From Isoptericola sp042668085 (lineage in GTDB: Bacteria; Actinomycetota; Actinomycetes; Actinomycetales; Cellulomonadaceae), in the NCBI RefSeq assembly GCF_042668085.1, contig NZ_JBHVBO010000004.1:1-64000 (forward strand): a stretch of DNA of 64,000 bases, in the 5' to 3' direction. Position 1 is the stretch's first letter. Every line of letters begins with the position of its first letter. The position numbers and the translations under genes are program-made. Shown piece after piece: positions 1 to 8,210 of the stretch. The notes under the pieces are model-generated. The model made no database searches. It had not been told where the DNA came from and saw only the letters and a list, made by a program, of their open reading frames with translations.

Positions 1-984
1 CTCCAGGGCCGACGTGGGGAGCGTCGACGGCCGCGGCCGCGCCTCGGCGCCGCCCTCGTCGTCGGCCGGCGGCGTCGGGATGCCGGGGGTACCGGGCACC
101 CCGCCGAAGCCCTTGGCGATCGAGCCGAGCGCGGCGGTGAACTCCGTGGGCACGACCCACAGCTTCGACGCGCTGCCGTTCGCGATCTCCGGCAGCATCT
201 GCAGGTACTGGTACGCCAGCAGCTTCGGGTCGGCGTCGCCCTCGTGGATCGCGCCGAACACCTGGAGGATGGCGCGCGCCTCGCCCTCGGCCTGGAGGAT
301 CTTCGCCTGGGCGTCACCCTCGGCCCGCAGGATCTGGGACTGCTTCTCGCCCTCGGCCGTGAGGATCTGCGACTGCTTGACACCCTCGGCCGTGAGGATC
401 GTGGCGCGGCGGTCGCGCTCGGCGCGCATCTGCTGCTCCATCGCGCCCTGCACGGAGGCCGGCGGCTCGATCGACTTCAGCTCGACGCGGTTCACGCGCA
501 CGCCCCAGCGGCCGGTGGCCTCGTCGAGCACGCCCCGCAGCTGGCCGTTGATCTGGTCGCGGCTCGTCAGCGTCTGCTCGAGGTCCATGGAGCCGACGAC
601 GTTGCGCAGCGTGGTGACGGTGAGCTGCTCGATACCGGTGATGTAGTTCGCGATCTCGTACACCGCCGACTTCGGCTCCGTCACCTGGAAGTAGATGACC
701 GTGTCGATGCTCACCACGAGGTTGTCGCTCGTGATCACCGGCTGCGGCGGGAAGGACACGACCTGCTCGCGCAGGTCGACGCCGGCGCGGATGCGGTCGA
801 CGAACGGCACCAGCAGGTGCAGCCCGGGCTCGAAGGTCTTGTTGTAGCGACCGAGCCGCTCGACGATCAGCGCCGTCGCCTGGGGCACGATGCGCACGGC
901 CTTGACCAGCGCGACGATCAGCACGATCGCCAGGATGATGAGCACCACGTAGAGCACGATGGTGCCGGGTTCGGTGTCGTTCAC
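1..984 (-). CDS. SPFH/band 7 (stomatin-like) membrane protein, 3' end cut by window edge
   Basis: Read from a GTG at 984, the frame stays open to the left edge (328 codons seen; the C-terminus is missing). Residues 9-28 form one N-terminal membrane anchor. About 31-180 match the SPFH/band 7 domain, with the family-typical VPQATALIVERLGRYNKT at 33-50. About 195-240 is a coiled coil of near repeats of the type ILTAEGEKQSQ. The visible tail is rich in Pro and Gly. Members of this family (QmcA, stomatin) form membrane-bound oligomers that organise membrane domains or control membrane proteases. The NfeD gene lies 64 bp upstream, the classic partner arrangement. The family call is firm; the substrate is unknown. 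Confidence 0.93.
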   Translation of the reverse strand, partial: MNDTEPGTIVLYVVLIILAIVLIVALVKAVRIVPQATALIVERLGRYNKTFEPGLHLLVPFVDRIRAGVDLREQVVSFPPQPVITSDNLVVSIDTVIYFQVTEPKSAVYEIANYITGIEQLTVTTLRNVVGSMDLEQTLTSRDQINGQLRGVLDEATGRWGVRVNRVELKSIEPPASVQGAMEQQMRAERDRRATILTAEGVKQSQILTAEGEKQSQILRAEGDAQAKILQAEGEARAILQVFGAIHEGDADPKLLAYQYLQMLPEIANGSASKLWVVPTEFTAALGSIAKGFGGVPGTPGIPTPPADDEGGAEARPRPSTLPTSALE

Positions 985-1027
985 AGGAATCCCTTCCGTC
1001 GACACGGTCGACGATCGGAGGCGGTCA

Positions 1028-1042
1028 CCGGTCGCCGACCGG
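1028..1042 (-). other. Short intercistronic hairpin between the NfeD and SPFH genes
   Basis: A 6-bp stem CCGGTC/GACCGG with a 3-nt loop sits just after the NfeD stop and before the SPFH start. There is no T tract. It could be an mRNA-processing or stabilising hairpin; this is inference from sequence only. Confidence 0.25.
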
Positions 1043-1048
1043 CGGCGG

Positions 1049-1522
1049 TCAGGCGGAGCGCTGCTCGTGCGTCGTCGCCACGGGGGCGACCACGGCGGTG
1101 GCGCCGTCGATCCGGACGACGCGCACCTCAGCGCCGACGGGGACGTGCCCGGTGGAGTTCGGGATGCCGTCGTCCTCCAGGCGCGCGCTCCAGACCTCGC
1201 CCTGCAGCTTGACGCGGCCGCCGGTCTCCGTGACCTCGGCCAGGACGATCGCGGTGCGGCCGACCTGGGCCGCCGCGTTGGTCTCGACGAGCGGGACGCG
1301 CCGGCGCAGGTGGCGCAGCAGCCACGGGCGCAGCGTGAAGAGCAGCAGTGCGGAGACGAGGCACGCGACGAGGATCTGCAGCCAGAGCTCGCCGCCCGCG
1401 GCGGCCGTGACGGCCCCGCCGAGGGCGCCGCCGGCGAGCATGATCAGCACGAGGTCCAACGAGAGCATCTCGATCGCGGCGAGCAGCAGCGCTCCTCCGA
1501 CCCACCACAGCCAGGAGTCCAC
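1049..1522 (-). CDS. NfeD family membrane protein
   Basis: 157 residues from a GTG start preceded by GGGGAGAGGACC, a good ribosome binding site. Residues 1-65 hold two to three membrane segments (around 5-25, 27-45 and 47-65). The C-terminal 75-150 is the OB-fold NfeD domain, with GRTAIVLAEVTETGGRVKLQGE near its start shown here only by its first part GRTAIVLAEVTETGG. This is the short NfeD class without the ClpP-like protease domain. It partners SPFH proteins, and the SPFH gene follows on the same strand, so the two probably form a membrane microdomain complex. The family call is sure, the physiological role open. Confidence 0.9.
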   Translation of the reverse strand: MDSWLWWVGGALLLAAIEMLSLDLVLIMLAGGALGGAVTAAAGGELWLQILVACLVSALLLFTLRPWLLRHLRRRVPLVETNAAAQVGRTAIVLAEVTETGGRVKLQGEVWSARLEDDGIPNSTGHVPVGAEVRVVRIDGATAVVAPVATTHEQRSA

Positions 1523-1568
1523 GGTCCTCTCCCCTCGTCGTCCCTCGCGGAAGCGTGCGGTACCGGGA

Positions 1569-1585
1569 GCTCCCCTCAGGGGAGC
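1569..1585 (-). terminator. Hairpin upstream of the NfeD gene
   Basis: A 7-bp perfect stem GCTCCCC/GGGGAGC with a 3-nt loop lies between the stop of the lone ABC ATPase gene and the NfeD start. It could end the ABC transcript, or act in the NfeD leader if transcription starts at the candidate promoter at 1614-1619. No T run is present. Confidence 0.35.
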
Positions 1586-1613
1586 GACGTCCCCGCCACC
1601 AGGTTTTGCACAG

Positions 1614-1619
1614 ACTTTA
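1614..1619 (-). promoter_or_regulatory. Candidate -10 element for the NfeD-SPFH operon
   Basis: On minus, TAAAGT lies 17 nt after TTCCCG, a weak -35. It stands in the 126-bp gap upstream of the NfeD gene, in a locally A/T-richer patch. The -35 match is poor, so this is tentative. Confidence 0.35.
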
Positions 1620-1648
1620 CCAAGCCTGAGCCGACGCGGGAAGCCGTT

Positions 1649-2446
1649 TCAGCGACCGGCGGGTCGCGCCGCGCGGGCCAGCCAGCGGCCCCCGCCGTGC
1701 GCGACCATGAGGGGCGTGCCGAACGCCTGCGAGAGGTTGTCGGCGGTGAGCACCTCGTGGATCGGGCCCGCGGCCTGGATGCCGCCGCGCTTCATGAGCA
1801 TGAGGTGCGTGAACCCCGGCGGGATCTCCTCGACGTGGTGCGTCACGAGCACCAGGACGGGCGACGCCGGGTCGGCCGCGAGCTCGGACAGCGCGCCCAC
1901 AAGCTCCTCGCGGCCGGCGAGGTCCAGGCCCGCCGCGGGCTCGTCGAGCAGCAGGATCTCCGGGTCGGTCATGAGCGCGCGGGCGATCTGCACGCGCTTG
2001 CGCTCCCCCTCCGACAGCGTGCCGTAGAAGCGGTCCGCCAGGTCGGCGACGTCGAACGCCGCGAGCAGGTCCTTGGCGCGCTGCTCGTCGAACTCCTCGT
2101 ACGACTCCTGCCAGCGGCCCGTCACGCCGTACGCCGCGGTGAGCACGACGTCGCGCACGGCCTCGCTCCCCGGGATCCGGTCGGCGAGCGCGGCGGAGGC
2201 GAAGCCGATCCGCGGGCGCAGCTCGAAGACGTCGACCCGCCCCAGCCGCTCGCCCAGGAGCTCGGCCGTACCGGCCGTGGGGTGCGACCGCGCGGCGAGG
2301 ATCTGCAGCATCGTCGTCTTGCCGGCGCCGTTGGGGCCGAGGACGACCCAGCGCTCGCCCTCGTTCACCTGCCAGTCCACGGCGTCGAGGATGGTGGTGG
2401 TACCGCGTCGTACGGTGACGCCCTGCAGGTCGAGAACCGCGCTCAT
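1649..2446 (-). CDS. ABC transporter ATP-binding protein (stand-alone)
   Basis: 265 residues from ATG at 2446, giving MSAVLDLQGVTVRRG. One complete nucleotide-binding domain: Walker A GPNGAGKTT near residue 38, signature LSEGERKRVQIARAL, Walker B ILLLDEPAAGLDL and the switch His in LVLVTHHVEEIP. No permease gene is adjacent, so the transporter partner, if any, is encoded elsewhere; related single ATPases of actinobacteria (YheS/ModF-like branch) are of unknown cargo. A TAGGGT box lies 8 nt before the start, suggesting a leaderless or nearly leaderless mRNA. The divergent neighbour at 2535 is unknown and gives no functional clue. Confidence 0.9.
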   Translation of the reverse strand: MSAVLDLQGVTVRRGTTTILDAVDWQVNEGERWVVLGPNGAGKTTMLQILAARSHPTAGTAELLGERLGRVDVFELRPRIGFASAALADRIPGSEAVRDVVLTAAYGVTGRWQESYEEFDEQRAKDLLAAFDVADLADRFYGTLSEGERKRVQIARALMTDPEILLLDEPAAGLDLAGREELVGALSELAADPASPVLVLVTHHVEEIPPGFTHLMLMKRGGIQAAGPIHEVLTADNLSQAFGTPLMVAHGGGRWLARAARPAGR

Positions 2447-2454
2447 GAGGCCCG

Positions 2455-2460
2455 ACCCTA
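2455..2460 (-). promoter_or_regulatory. -10 element of the stand-alone ABC ATPase gene
   Basis: TAGGGT on minus, 8 nt before the ATG at 2446; transcription would start at or next to the start codon. Confidence 0.45.
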
Positions 2461-2521
2461 CCCGAGCCCGACGCTCCGCCCGGCCCTCGCCGCGGGCCTG
2501 CGGGGGCGGCACCGGGACGTC

Positions 2522-2527
2522 TACTGT
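2522..2527 (+). promoter_or_regulatory. -10 element of the unknown gene at 2535
   Basis: TACTGT on plus, 7 nt before the GTG at 2535. It favours that GTG over the in-frame GTG at 2526, which falls inside the element. Confidence 0.45.
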
Positions 2528-2534
2528 GAGGGCC

Positions 2535-3308
2535 GTGGAGACCGACCCGACCGCGCTGCCCCGCAGCGTCGTGCTGGCGCTCTGGCTCGCCACCGCGGGC
2601 GCCGCCCCCGGCGTCGTGGTGCGCAGCGTGCAGGGCGACGACGAGCCGCACGGCGTCGTCGGGCTGCCCGGCCGCGCCGACGAGGACGACGCCGACCTGC
2701 GCGACCTCGTCACCGCGTGGCTCGCCGGGCCCCGCGAGGTCTGCGCCCTGCTGCCCGCGCCCGGCGACCCGGGCGGCACCCCCGCCGCGGTGAGCGCCGA
2801 GGCCACCGACGCCGGCGAGTGCGTGATGATCACCACGCCGGCCGGGTCGTGGGCCGCCGTCCCCGCCGTCACGGCGTTCGGCAGCGCCCTCGAGCCCGGC
2901 CACCTCGTGGCCTGGCAGGTGCGGCCGGTGCCCGCCTGGTCGACGCACGTGGCCGGCACCCTGGGCTCGCTCGCGGACGCCGAGCGCGAGCTGCGCACCA
3001 GCCTCGTCACCGCGACCGACGCGCTCGACGCCCTCGACGTCGCCCGGTGGCGCGACGACGCCGCGGACGCCATCGAGCGGCTGCGCGGCGGCAGCACGGA
3101 CGCCTGGCCCGTGCCCCCGCTGGACGGCCGCCGGGCCCGCGTGCTCCAGCTCGCCACCCGGCTGCTCGCGATCGTCGACCTCGCGACCGTCGACGACGGC
3201 GGCGCCGTGAACCTCTGGCAGTCGGACCAGCGGTCCACCGCCCTGCGCGAGGTGGAGCGCACCGCGCGGCACGCCCTCAGTGCCGCGACGTACGCCGCGG
3301 TCCACTGA
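2535..3308 (+). CDS. Hypothetical protein of unknown function
   Basis: 257 residues from GTG 2535 (METDPTALPRSVVLALWLATAG). No signal peptide or membrane segment stands out. The composition is acidic and alanine-rich; the first ~130 residues look like an alpha/beta domain (repeated hydrophobic strands such as GVVVRSVQGDDEPHGVVGLP), followed by a mainly helical C-terminal half (about 140-257) with Arg/Glu-rich helices. I recognise no catalytic motif. It converges on glgA and shares a hairpin terminator with it, but this does not assign a role. Codon use matches the neighbours, and the frame has typical actinobacterial third-position G/C bias, so it is very likely real. Confidence 0.75.
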   Translation: METDPTALPRSVVLALWLATAGAAPGVVVRSVQGDDEPHGVVGLPGRADEDDADLRDLVTAWLAGPREVCALLPAPGDPGGTPAAVSAEATDAGECVMITTPAGSWAAVPAVTAFGSALEPGHLVAWQVRPVPAWSTHVAGTLGSLADAERELRTSLVTATDALDALDVARWRDDAADAIERLRGGSTDAWPVPPLDGRRARVLQLATRLLAIVDLATVDDGGAVNLWQSDQRSTALREVERTARHALSAATYAAVH

Positions 3309-3310
3309 CG

Positions 3311-3345
3311 GCCCGCTGACGGCGCGTGGCGCCCGGTCAGCGGGC
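3311..3345. terminator. Bidirectional terminator between the gene at 2535 and glgA
   Basis: A 10-bp perfect stem GCCCGCTGAC/GTCAGCGGGC encloses an inner 5-bp stem GGCGC/GCGCC with a GTG loop. It begins 2 nt after the upstream stop and includes the glgA stop codon on the other strand, so it can serve both converging genes. No T tract, as is common in high-G+C actinobacteria. Confidence 0.6.
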
Positions 3346-4653
3346 GAGGACGGACCGGTAGACGTCGACGGTGCGCTCGGCCACGGCCTCCCAGGAGAAC
3401 AGCTCCTCGGCCCGGTGCCGGCCGGCCTCCCCCATCGCCGCCGCCCCGGCGGGGTCGGCGAGCACGCGCTCGAGGTCGGCCGCCAGGTCCGCGACGAAGC
3501 GCTCCGGGTCCAGGGGCGTGCCCGTGCCGTCGTCGGCCTGCTCGATCGGCACCAGGGCGCCCGTGACGCCGTCGTCGACCACCTCGGGGATGCCGCCCGT
3601 CGCCGTGCCCACCACGGGCAGCCCCACGGCCATCGCCTCGAGGTTGACGATCCCGAGCGGCTCGTACACCGACGGGCAGACGAAGACGGTGCTCGCCGCG
3701 AGGACGGCGACCAGGTCCGGGCGGGGCAGCATCTGCTCGATCCAGACCACGCCGGCCTCCGCGCCGGAGCCGCCGGGCCCCGCGACGCCGGTGCCGCCCC
3801 GCGCGCGGCGCAGGTCGGCCACGAGCCCGCGCACCTCGGCCATGAGCTCCTCGGTGTCCGGGGCGCCCGCGCACAGCACGACCTGCACCTCGCGCGGCAG
3901 CCGGGCCACCGCGCGCAGCAGGTACGGCAGGCCCTTCTGCCGCGTGATCCGCCCGACGAACACGACCGCCGGGCGCTCGGGGTCGATGCCGAGGTCGCGG
4001 ACGACGCGCTCCGCGACCGGGTCGCCGGCCGCGGGGCGCCGCCAGCCGGCCAGGTCGATGCCGTTGTGCACGACGTGCACCCGCTCCGGGTCGAGCTCCG
4101 GGTAGACGCGCAGGATGTCGGCCCGCATCCCGGCCGACACGGCGATGACCCCGGCGGCGCCCAGGTAGGCCGTGCGCTCCGCCCACGACGACAGCGCGTA
4201 CCCGCCGCCGAGCTGCTCCGCCTTCCAAGGCCGCAGCGGCTCGAGCGAGTGCGCCGTCACGACGTGCGGCACGCCGTGCAGCAGGCCGCCGACGTGCCCG
4301 GCGAGGTTGGCGTACCAGGTGTGCGAGTGCAGGACGTCGGCTCCCCCGACGTCCTGCGCCATCGCCAGGTCCACGCCGAACGTGCCGAGGGCGGGGTTCG
4401 CGGCGGCGAGCTCGGCCGGCACGCCGTACCCGGTGACGCCGGGCTCGGCGTCGCCGCCGGTGCGGGGCCCCTCGAAGCAGCGCACCCGCACGTCGGCCTC
4501 GCGGCGCAGCACGGACGACAGCTCGGCGACGTGCACCCCGGCGCCGCCGTAGACGTGCGGCGGGTACTCGCGGGTCAGCAGGTCGACCCGGATCCGGCCG
4601 CTCGTCGGGCTGCTCGTCGGACTGGTGGTGGGGCTGCTGGTGGGCGTGCTCAC
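3337..4653 (-). CDS. glgA: Glycogen synthase, actinobacterial GT4 type
   Basis: 438 residues. After a low-complexity Ser/Thr/Pro leader (residues 1-19) comes a GT-B fold: VDLLTREYPPHVYGGAGVHV near 23-42 is the N-terminal nucleotide-sugar synthase signature, and the C-terminal domain has FVGRITRQKGLPYLL and the retaining E-x7-E motif in PSVYEPLGIVNLEAMA. Members use ADP-glucose (or form maltose-1-phosphate, as mycobacterial GlgM does) for alpha-glucan synthesis. The divergent neighbour glgC makes ADP-glucose, so the two genes form one pathway unit. A TAGGTT box ends 6 nt before the GTG at 4653, supporting this start and a leaderless mRNA. Whether the product is classical glycogen synthase or GlgM cannot be told from sequence alone. 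Confidence 0.93.
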   Translation of the reverse strand: MSTPTSSPTTSPTSSPTSGRIRVDLLTREYPPHVYGGAGVHVAELSSVLRREADVRVRCFEGPRTGGDAEPGVTGYGVPAELAAANPALGTFGVDLAMAQDVGGADVLHSHTWYANLAGHVGGLLHGVPHVVTAHSLEPLRPWKAEQLGGGYALSSWAERTAYLGAAGVIAVSAGMRADILRVYPELDPERVHVVHNGIDLAGWRRPAAGDPVAERVVRDLGIDPERPAVVFVGRITRQKGLPYLLRAVARLPREVQVVLCAGAPDTEELMAEVRGLVADLRRARGGTGVAGPGGSGAEAGVVWIEQMLPRPDLVAVLAASTVFVCPSVYEPLGIVNLEAMAVGLPVVGTATGGIPEVVDDGVTGALVPIEQADDGTGTPLDPERFVADLAADLERVLADPAGAAAMGEAGRHRAEELFSWEAVAERTVDVYRSVLAR

Positions 4654-4659
4654 GCGGCC

Positions 4660-4665
4660 AACCTA
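4660..4665 (-). promoter_or_regulatory. -10 element of glgA (leaderless)
   Basis: TAGGTT on minus, 6 nt before the GTG of glgA. It lies in the 65-bp divergent gap shared with glgC. Confidence 0.55.
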
Positions 4666-4706
4666 GCGGGGTCGGCGGGTCGCGGGCGCGGCGGCCTGCG
4701 ACGCCC

Positions 4707-4712
4707 TAGGGT
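4707..4712 (+). promoter_or_regulatory. -10 element of glgC (leaderless)
   Basis: TAGGGT on plus, 6 nt before the ATG of glgC; the same geometry as the divergent glgA promoter. Confidence 0.55.
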
Positions 4713-4718
4713 CGTGGC

Positions 4719-5963
4719 ATGGCGTCGACCCAGCCCCGCGTGCTCGCGATCGTCCTCGCCGGGGGCGAGGGCAAGCGCCTCATGCCGCTCACCGCGCACC
4801 GCGCCAAGCCGGCGGTCCCCTTCGGGGGCATCTACCGGCTCGTCGACTTCGCGCTGTCCAACATCATCAACTCGCGCTACCTGCGCGTCGTCGTGCTGAC
4901 CCAGTACAAGTCGCACTCGCTGGACCGGCACATCTCGAAGACGTGGCGCATGTCGTCGCTGCTCGGCAACTACGTGTCGTCCGTGCCCGCGCAGCAGCGG
5001 GTGGGCAAGCACTGGTACCTCGGGTCGGCGGACGCCATCTACCAGTGCCTCAACATCATCGACGACGAGCGCCCCGACATCGTCGTCGTGGTCGGCGCCG
5101 ACCACGTGTACCGGATGGACTTTTCCCAGATGGTCGAGGCGCACGTCACCTCGGGCGCCCGCGCCACCGTGGCCGCCATCCGGCAGCCGATCGCCCTGGC
5201 CGACCAGTTCGGCGTCATCGAGGTGGACCGCGAGGACCCGACGCGGATCAGCGAGTTCCTGGAGAAGCCGGAGAGCCCGGTGGGCCTGCCCGACTCCCCC
5301 ACCGAGGTGCTCGCGTCGATGGGCAACTACGTGTTCGACGCCGACGCCCTCGTCGAGGCCGTCACGAAGGACTCGGCCGACCCCGACTCCCGGCACGACA
5401 TGGGCGGCGACATCGTCCCCGCGTTCGTCGCGGACGGCACCGCCGGGGTGTACGACTTCATCCGCAACGAGATCCCCGGCTCCACCGACCGCGACCGGGA
5501 CTACTGGCGCGACGTCGGCACCATCGACGCCTACTTCGAGGCGAACACCGACCTCATCGCCGTGCAGCCGGTGTTCAACCTGTACAACCAGGACTGGCCG
5601 CTGCTCACGGGCTACACGGGCCTGCCGCCGGCGAAGTTCGTGCACGCCGGGCCCGGGCGGCTGGGCCACGCGGCCGACTCGATCGTCTCGCCTGGTGTCC
5701 TCATCTCCGGCGCGACCGTCGCAGGGTCCATCCTGTCCCCGGGCGCGCACCTGCACTCCTGGGCCACCGTCACGGACGCCGTCGTGATGGACAACGTCCA
5801 GGTGGAGCGGCACGCCCAGGTCCACCGCGCCATCCTCGACAAGAACGTGGTGGTGAGCGAACGGGCCCGGGTCGGCGTCGACCACGACGAGGACCGGGCC
5901 CGCGGGTTCACCGTCTCGGCGTCGGGGATCACCGTCGTCCCGAAGGGCACCGTCGTTGCTTGA
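4719..5963 (+). CDS. glgC: Glucose-1-phosphate adenylyltransferase (ADP-glucose pyrophosphorylase)
   Basis: 414 residues, normal for GlgC. The N-terminal nucleotidyltransferase domain carries VLAGGEGKRLMPLT (9-22) and the AKPAVPFGG loop; GADHVYRMDF holds the metal-binding Asp; ISEFLEKP and the strand NLYNQDWP are typical. The last ~100 residues form the left-handed beta-helix seen in this family (SIVSPGVLISGATVAGSIL and following turns). It makes ADP-glucose from ATP and glucose-1-phosphate, the committed step of bacterial glycogen synthesis, in the cytoplasm; family members are allosteric tetramers. It is divergent from glgA. serB begins inside its last codons (8-bp overlap), so the two are probably co-transcribed. 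Confidence 0.97.
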   Translation: MASTQPRVLAIVLAGGEGKRLMPLTAHRAKPAVPFGGIYRLVDFALSNIINSRYLRVVVLTQYKSHSLDRHISKTWRMSSLLGNYVSSVPAQQRVGKHWYLGSADAIYQCLNIIDDERPDIVVVVGADHVYRMDFSQMVEAHVTSGARATVAAIRQPIALADQFGVIEVDREDPTRISEFLEKPESPVGLPDSPTEVLASMGNYVFDADALVEAVTKDSADPDSRHDMGGDIVPAFVADGTAGVYDFIRNEIPGSTDRDRDYWRDVGTIDAYFEANTDLIAVQPVFNLYNQDWPLLTGYTGLPPAKFVHAGPGRLGHAADSIVSPGVLISGATVAGSILSPGAHLHSWATVTDAVVMDNVQVERHAQVHRAILDKNVVVSERARVGVDHDEDRARGFTVSASGITVVPKGTVVA

Positions 5964-6699
5964 TCCCGCTCCCCGCTCCGCCGCCGCACCCGAGCCCGGC
6001 CCCGCCGCCGACGGCGCGGAACCCGCGCGCCGTCGCCTCGTCGTCACCGACGTCGACTCCACGTTCATCACCGCCGAGGTGATCGAGCTGCTCGCCGACC
6101 ACGCCGGCACCCGCGCGCAGGTCGCCGAGGTGACCGAGCGCGCGATGCGTGGCGAGCTCGACTTCGCCGGCTCGCTGCGCGAGCGGGTCGCCACCCTGCG
6201 CGGTGTGCCCGTCGAGGCCCTGACCGCCGTGCGCGAGGCCGTCGTCCTCACGCCGGGCGCCGCCGACCTCGTGAGCGAGGTGCACCGGCGCGGCTGGGAG
6301 TTCGGGCTCGTCTCGGGCGGCTTCGCCGAGATCCTCGGCCCGATCGCCGACGCGCTCGGCATCGGCCGCTGGCGCGCCAACCGCCTCGAGGTGGCCGACG
6401 GCGTGCTCACCGGCCGCACGGTCGGACCGGTCGTCGACCGCGCCGACAAGGCCGCCACGCTGCGCCGCTGGGCCGCCGAGTGCGGGCTCGAGATGGTCGA
6501 CACCGTCGCGGTCGGGGACGGCGCGAACGACCTCGACATGATCGACGCCGCGGGCATCGGCATCGCCTTCGCGGCCAAGCCGCTCGTGCGCGCGCAGGCG
6601 CCGTTCAGCGTGGACGGCCCCCGGCTGGACGACGTGCTCGGCGTCATCGACGCGGTGGACGCCGCGGCGGGCCGCGCGCCCGGCACCGTCCGGCCCTGA
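5956..6699 (+). CDS. serB: Phosphoserine phosphatase (HAD family)
   Basis: 247 residues from a TTG at 5956 that overlaps the glgC stop by 8 bp; no other in-frame start lies before the catalytic motif. Motif I is DVDST at 32-36 (nucleophile Asp32), followed by GLVSGGFAEIL (motif II Ser), a Lys in DRADKAATL and the metal site VGDGANDLDM (motif IV). GELDFAGSLRERVATLRG matches the SerB substrate cap. It hydrolyses O-phosphoserine to serine. It lacks an N-terminal ACT domain; instead residues 1-27 are a disordered Pro/Ala stretch. Coupling to glgC is positional only; no pathway link is apparent. Confidence 0.92.
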   Translation: MLDPAPRSAAAPEPGPAADGAEPARRRLVVTDVDSTFITAEVIELLADHAGTRAQVAEVTERAMRGELDFAGSLRERVATLRGVPVEALTAVREAVVLTPGAADLVSEVHRRGWEFGLVSGGFAEILGPIADALGIGRWRANRLEVADGVLTGRTVGPVVDRADKAATLRRWAAECGLEMVDTVAVGDGANDLDMIDAAGIGIAFAAKPLVRAQAPFSVDGPRLDDVLGVIDAVDAAAGRAPGTVRP

Positions 6700-6734
6700 G
6701 CCGCGCCGCCGCGCCGCAGCCGTAGCGCGAAACC

Positions 6735-6752
6735 CCTGGCAGGGGCCAGGAT
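6735..6752 (+). promoter_or_regulatory. Promoter region of the NCS1 permease gene with a small inverted repeat
   Basis: CAGGAT (6747-6752) is placed 6 nt before the ATG, like the other leaderless -10 boxes here but with C in the first position. It overlaps an inverted repeat CCTGGC/GCCAGG (6735-6750), which could be an operator or simply a coincidence. Confidence 0.35.
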
Positions 6753-6758
6753 CGGACC

Positions 6759-8210
6759 ATGGCGACGACGGTCGAGACCAACGCGCTCAACACCATCGAC
6801 GAGTCCGAGCGGCACGGCAGGCCGCGGGACCTGTTCTGGCCCTGGTTCGCGGCCAACGTGTCCGTGCTGGGCCTCGGCTACGGCGCGTACCTGCTGGCGT
6901 TCGGCGTGTCCTTCTGGCAGGCCGTGGTCGTGGGCGCGGTCGGCATCGTGGCGTCGTTCCTGGCCTGCGGGTTCATCTCGCTCGCGGGACGGCGGGGCTC
7001 GGCGCCCACGATGGTGCTCAGCCGCGCGGCGTTCGGCGTGGACGGCAACCGGCTGCCGTCGCTGCTGTCCTGGATCCTCACCGTCGGCTGGGAGACGGTG
7101 CTCGTCGCCCTCGCGACCCTCGCCACGGCCACGGTGCTCGGCACCCTCGGGTGGGGCGGCGGCACCGTGACGCAGGTCGTGACGCTCGCCGTGGTGGCGC
7201 TGGTCGTGGTGGCCGCGGGGATCTTCGGCTTCCAGCTCGTGATGCGGCTGCAGCAGGTCATCACGGTGCTCACCGCGGTGCTCACCGTGATCTACGTGGT
7301 GCTGGTCGCGGGGCACGTGGACTGGGCGACCGTCGCGGCGATCCCGCCCGGGCAGGCACCGCAGGTGATCGGCGGCCTCGTCTTCATGATGACCGGCTTC
7401 GGCCTCGGCTGGGTGAACATGGCGGCCGACTACTCGCGCTACCTGCCGCGCACCGCGTCCGGGCCCGGCGTCGTCGGCTGGACGACGTTCGGAGCCTCGC
7501 TGCCCCCGGTGCTGCTCCTGGTCGCCGGGCTGCTGCTCGCCGGGTCGGACCCCGCCCTGGCCGACGCGATCGGCGCCGACCCGATCGGCGCGCTGGCCGT
7601 GCTGCTGCCGGAGTGGTTCCTCGTCCCGTTCATGGTCGTCGCCCTCGCCGGGCTGATCGGCGGGGCCGCGCTCGACATCTACTCCTCCGGGCTCGCGCTG
7701 CTGTCGTTGGGACTGCCCGCCCCGCGCTGGGTGGCGGCCGCGATCGACGGCGTCCTCATGGTGCTCGGCGCGACCTACGTCGTCTTCGTCGCCGACGACT
7801 TCTTCGGCCCGTTCCAGGGCTTCCTCATCACGCTCGGCGTGCCGATCGCCGCCTGGTGCGGTGTGCTGCTCGCAGACATCGCCCTGCGGCGGCGGAACTA
7901 CGCGGACGAGGAGCTCGCGGACCGGCGCGGGCGGTACGGCAGCGTGCGCTGGTCGGCGGTGCTGCTCGTCGTGGCGGGGACGGCCGTCGGCTGGGGGCTC
8001 GTCACCAACACGTACGCCGGGTGGCTCTCGTGGCAGGGCTACCTGCTGGGACCGCTCGGTCTCGGCGGCCGCGACGGCCAGTGGGCCGGGGCGAACCTCG
8101 GCGTGCTCGTGGCCCTCGCGCTGGGGCTACTCGGCACGTTCGTCCTCGCCGCCCGAGCGGTGCGGCGCCAGGAGTCGTTGGCCCCGCGGACGGCCCAGGA
8201 GGCGGCGTGA
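6759..8210 (+). CDS. NCS1 family permease (purine/cytosine permease-like)
   Basis: 483 residues with about 12 hydrophobic segments. The N-terminal RPRDLFWPWFAANVSVLGLGYG and GRRGSAPTMVLSRAAFG are hallmarks of the cytosine/purine/hydantoin (NCS1) symporters; the central NMAADYSRYLP is the usual conserved loop before segment 6. These carriers import nucleobases or hydantoins with a proton or cation. Its stop overlaps the start of the isochorismatase-fold hydrolase by 4 bp (GTGA), so the pair may import and then process one substrate, for example a nicotinamide-like or ureide compound; the exact substrate cannot be read from the sequence. Confidence 0.9.
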   Translation: MATTVETNALNTIDESERHGRPRDLFWPWFAANVSVLGLGYGAYLLAFGVSFWQAVVVGAVGIVASFLACGFISLAGRRGSAPTMVLSRAAFGVDGNRLPSLLSWILTVGWETVLVALATLATATVLGTLGWGGGTVTQVVTLAVVALVVVAAGIFGFQLVMRLQQVITVLTAVLTVIYVVLVAGHVDWATVAAIPPGQAPQVIGGLVFMMTGFGLGWVNMAADYSRYLPRTASGPGVVGWTTFGASLPPVLLLVAGLLLAGSDPALADAIGADPIGALAVLLPEWFLVPFMVVALAGLIGGAALDIYSSGLALLSLGLPAPRWVAAAIDGVLMVLGATYVVFVADDFFGPFQGFLITLGVPIAAWCGVLLADIALRRRNYADEELADRRGRYGSVRWSAVLLVVAGTAVGWGLVTNTYAGWLSWQGYLLGPLGLGGRDGQWAGANLGVLVALALGLLGTFVLAARAVRRQESLAPRTAQEAA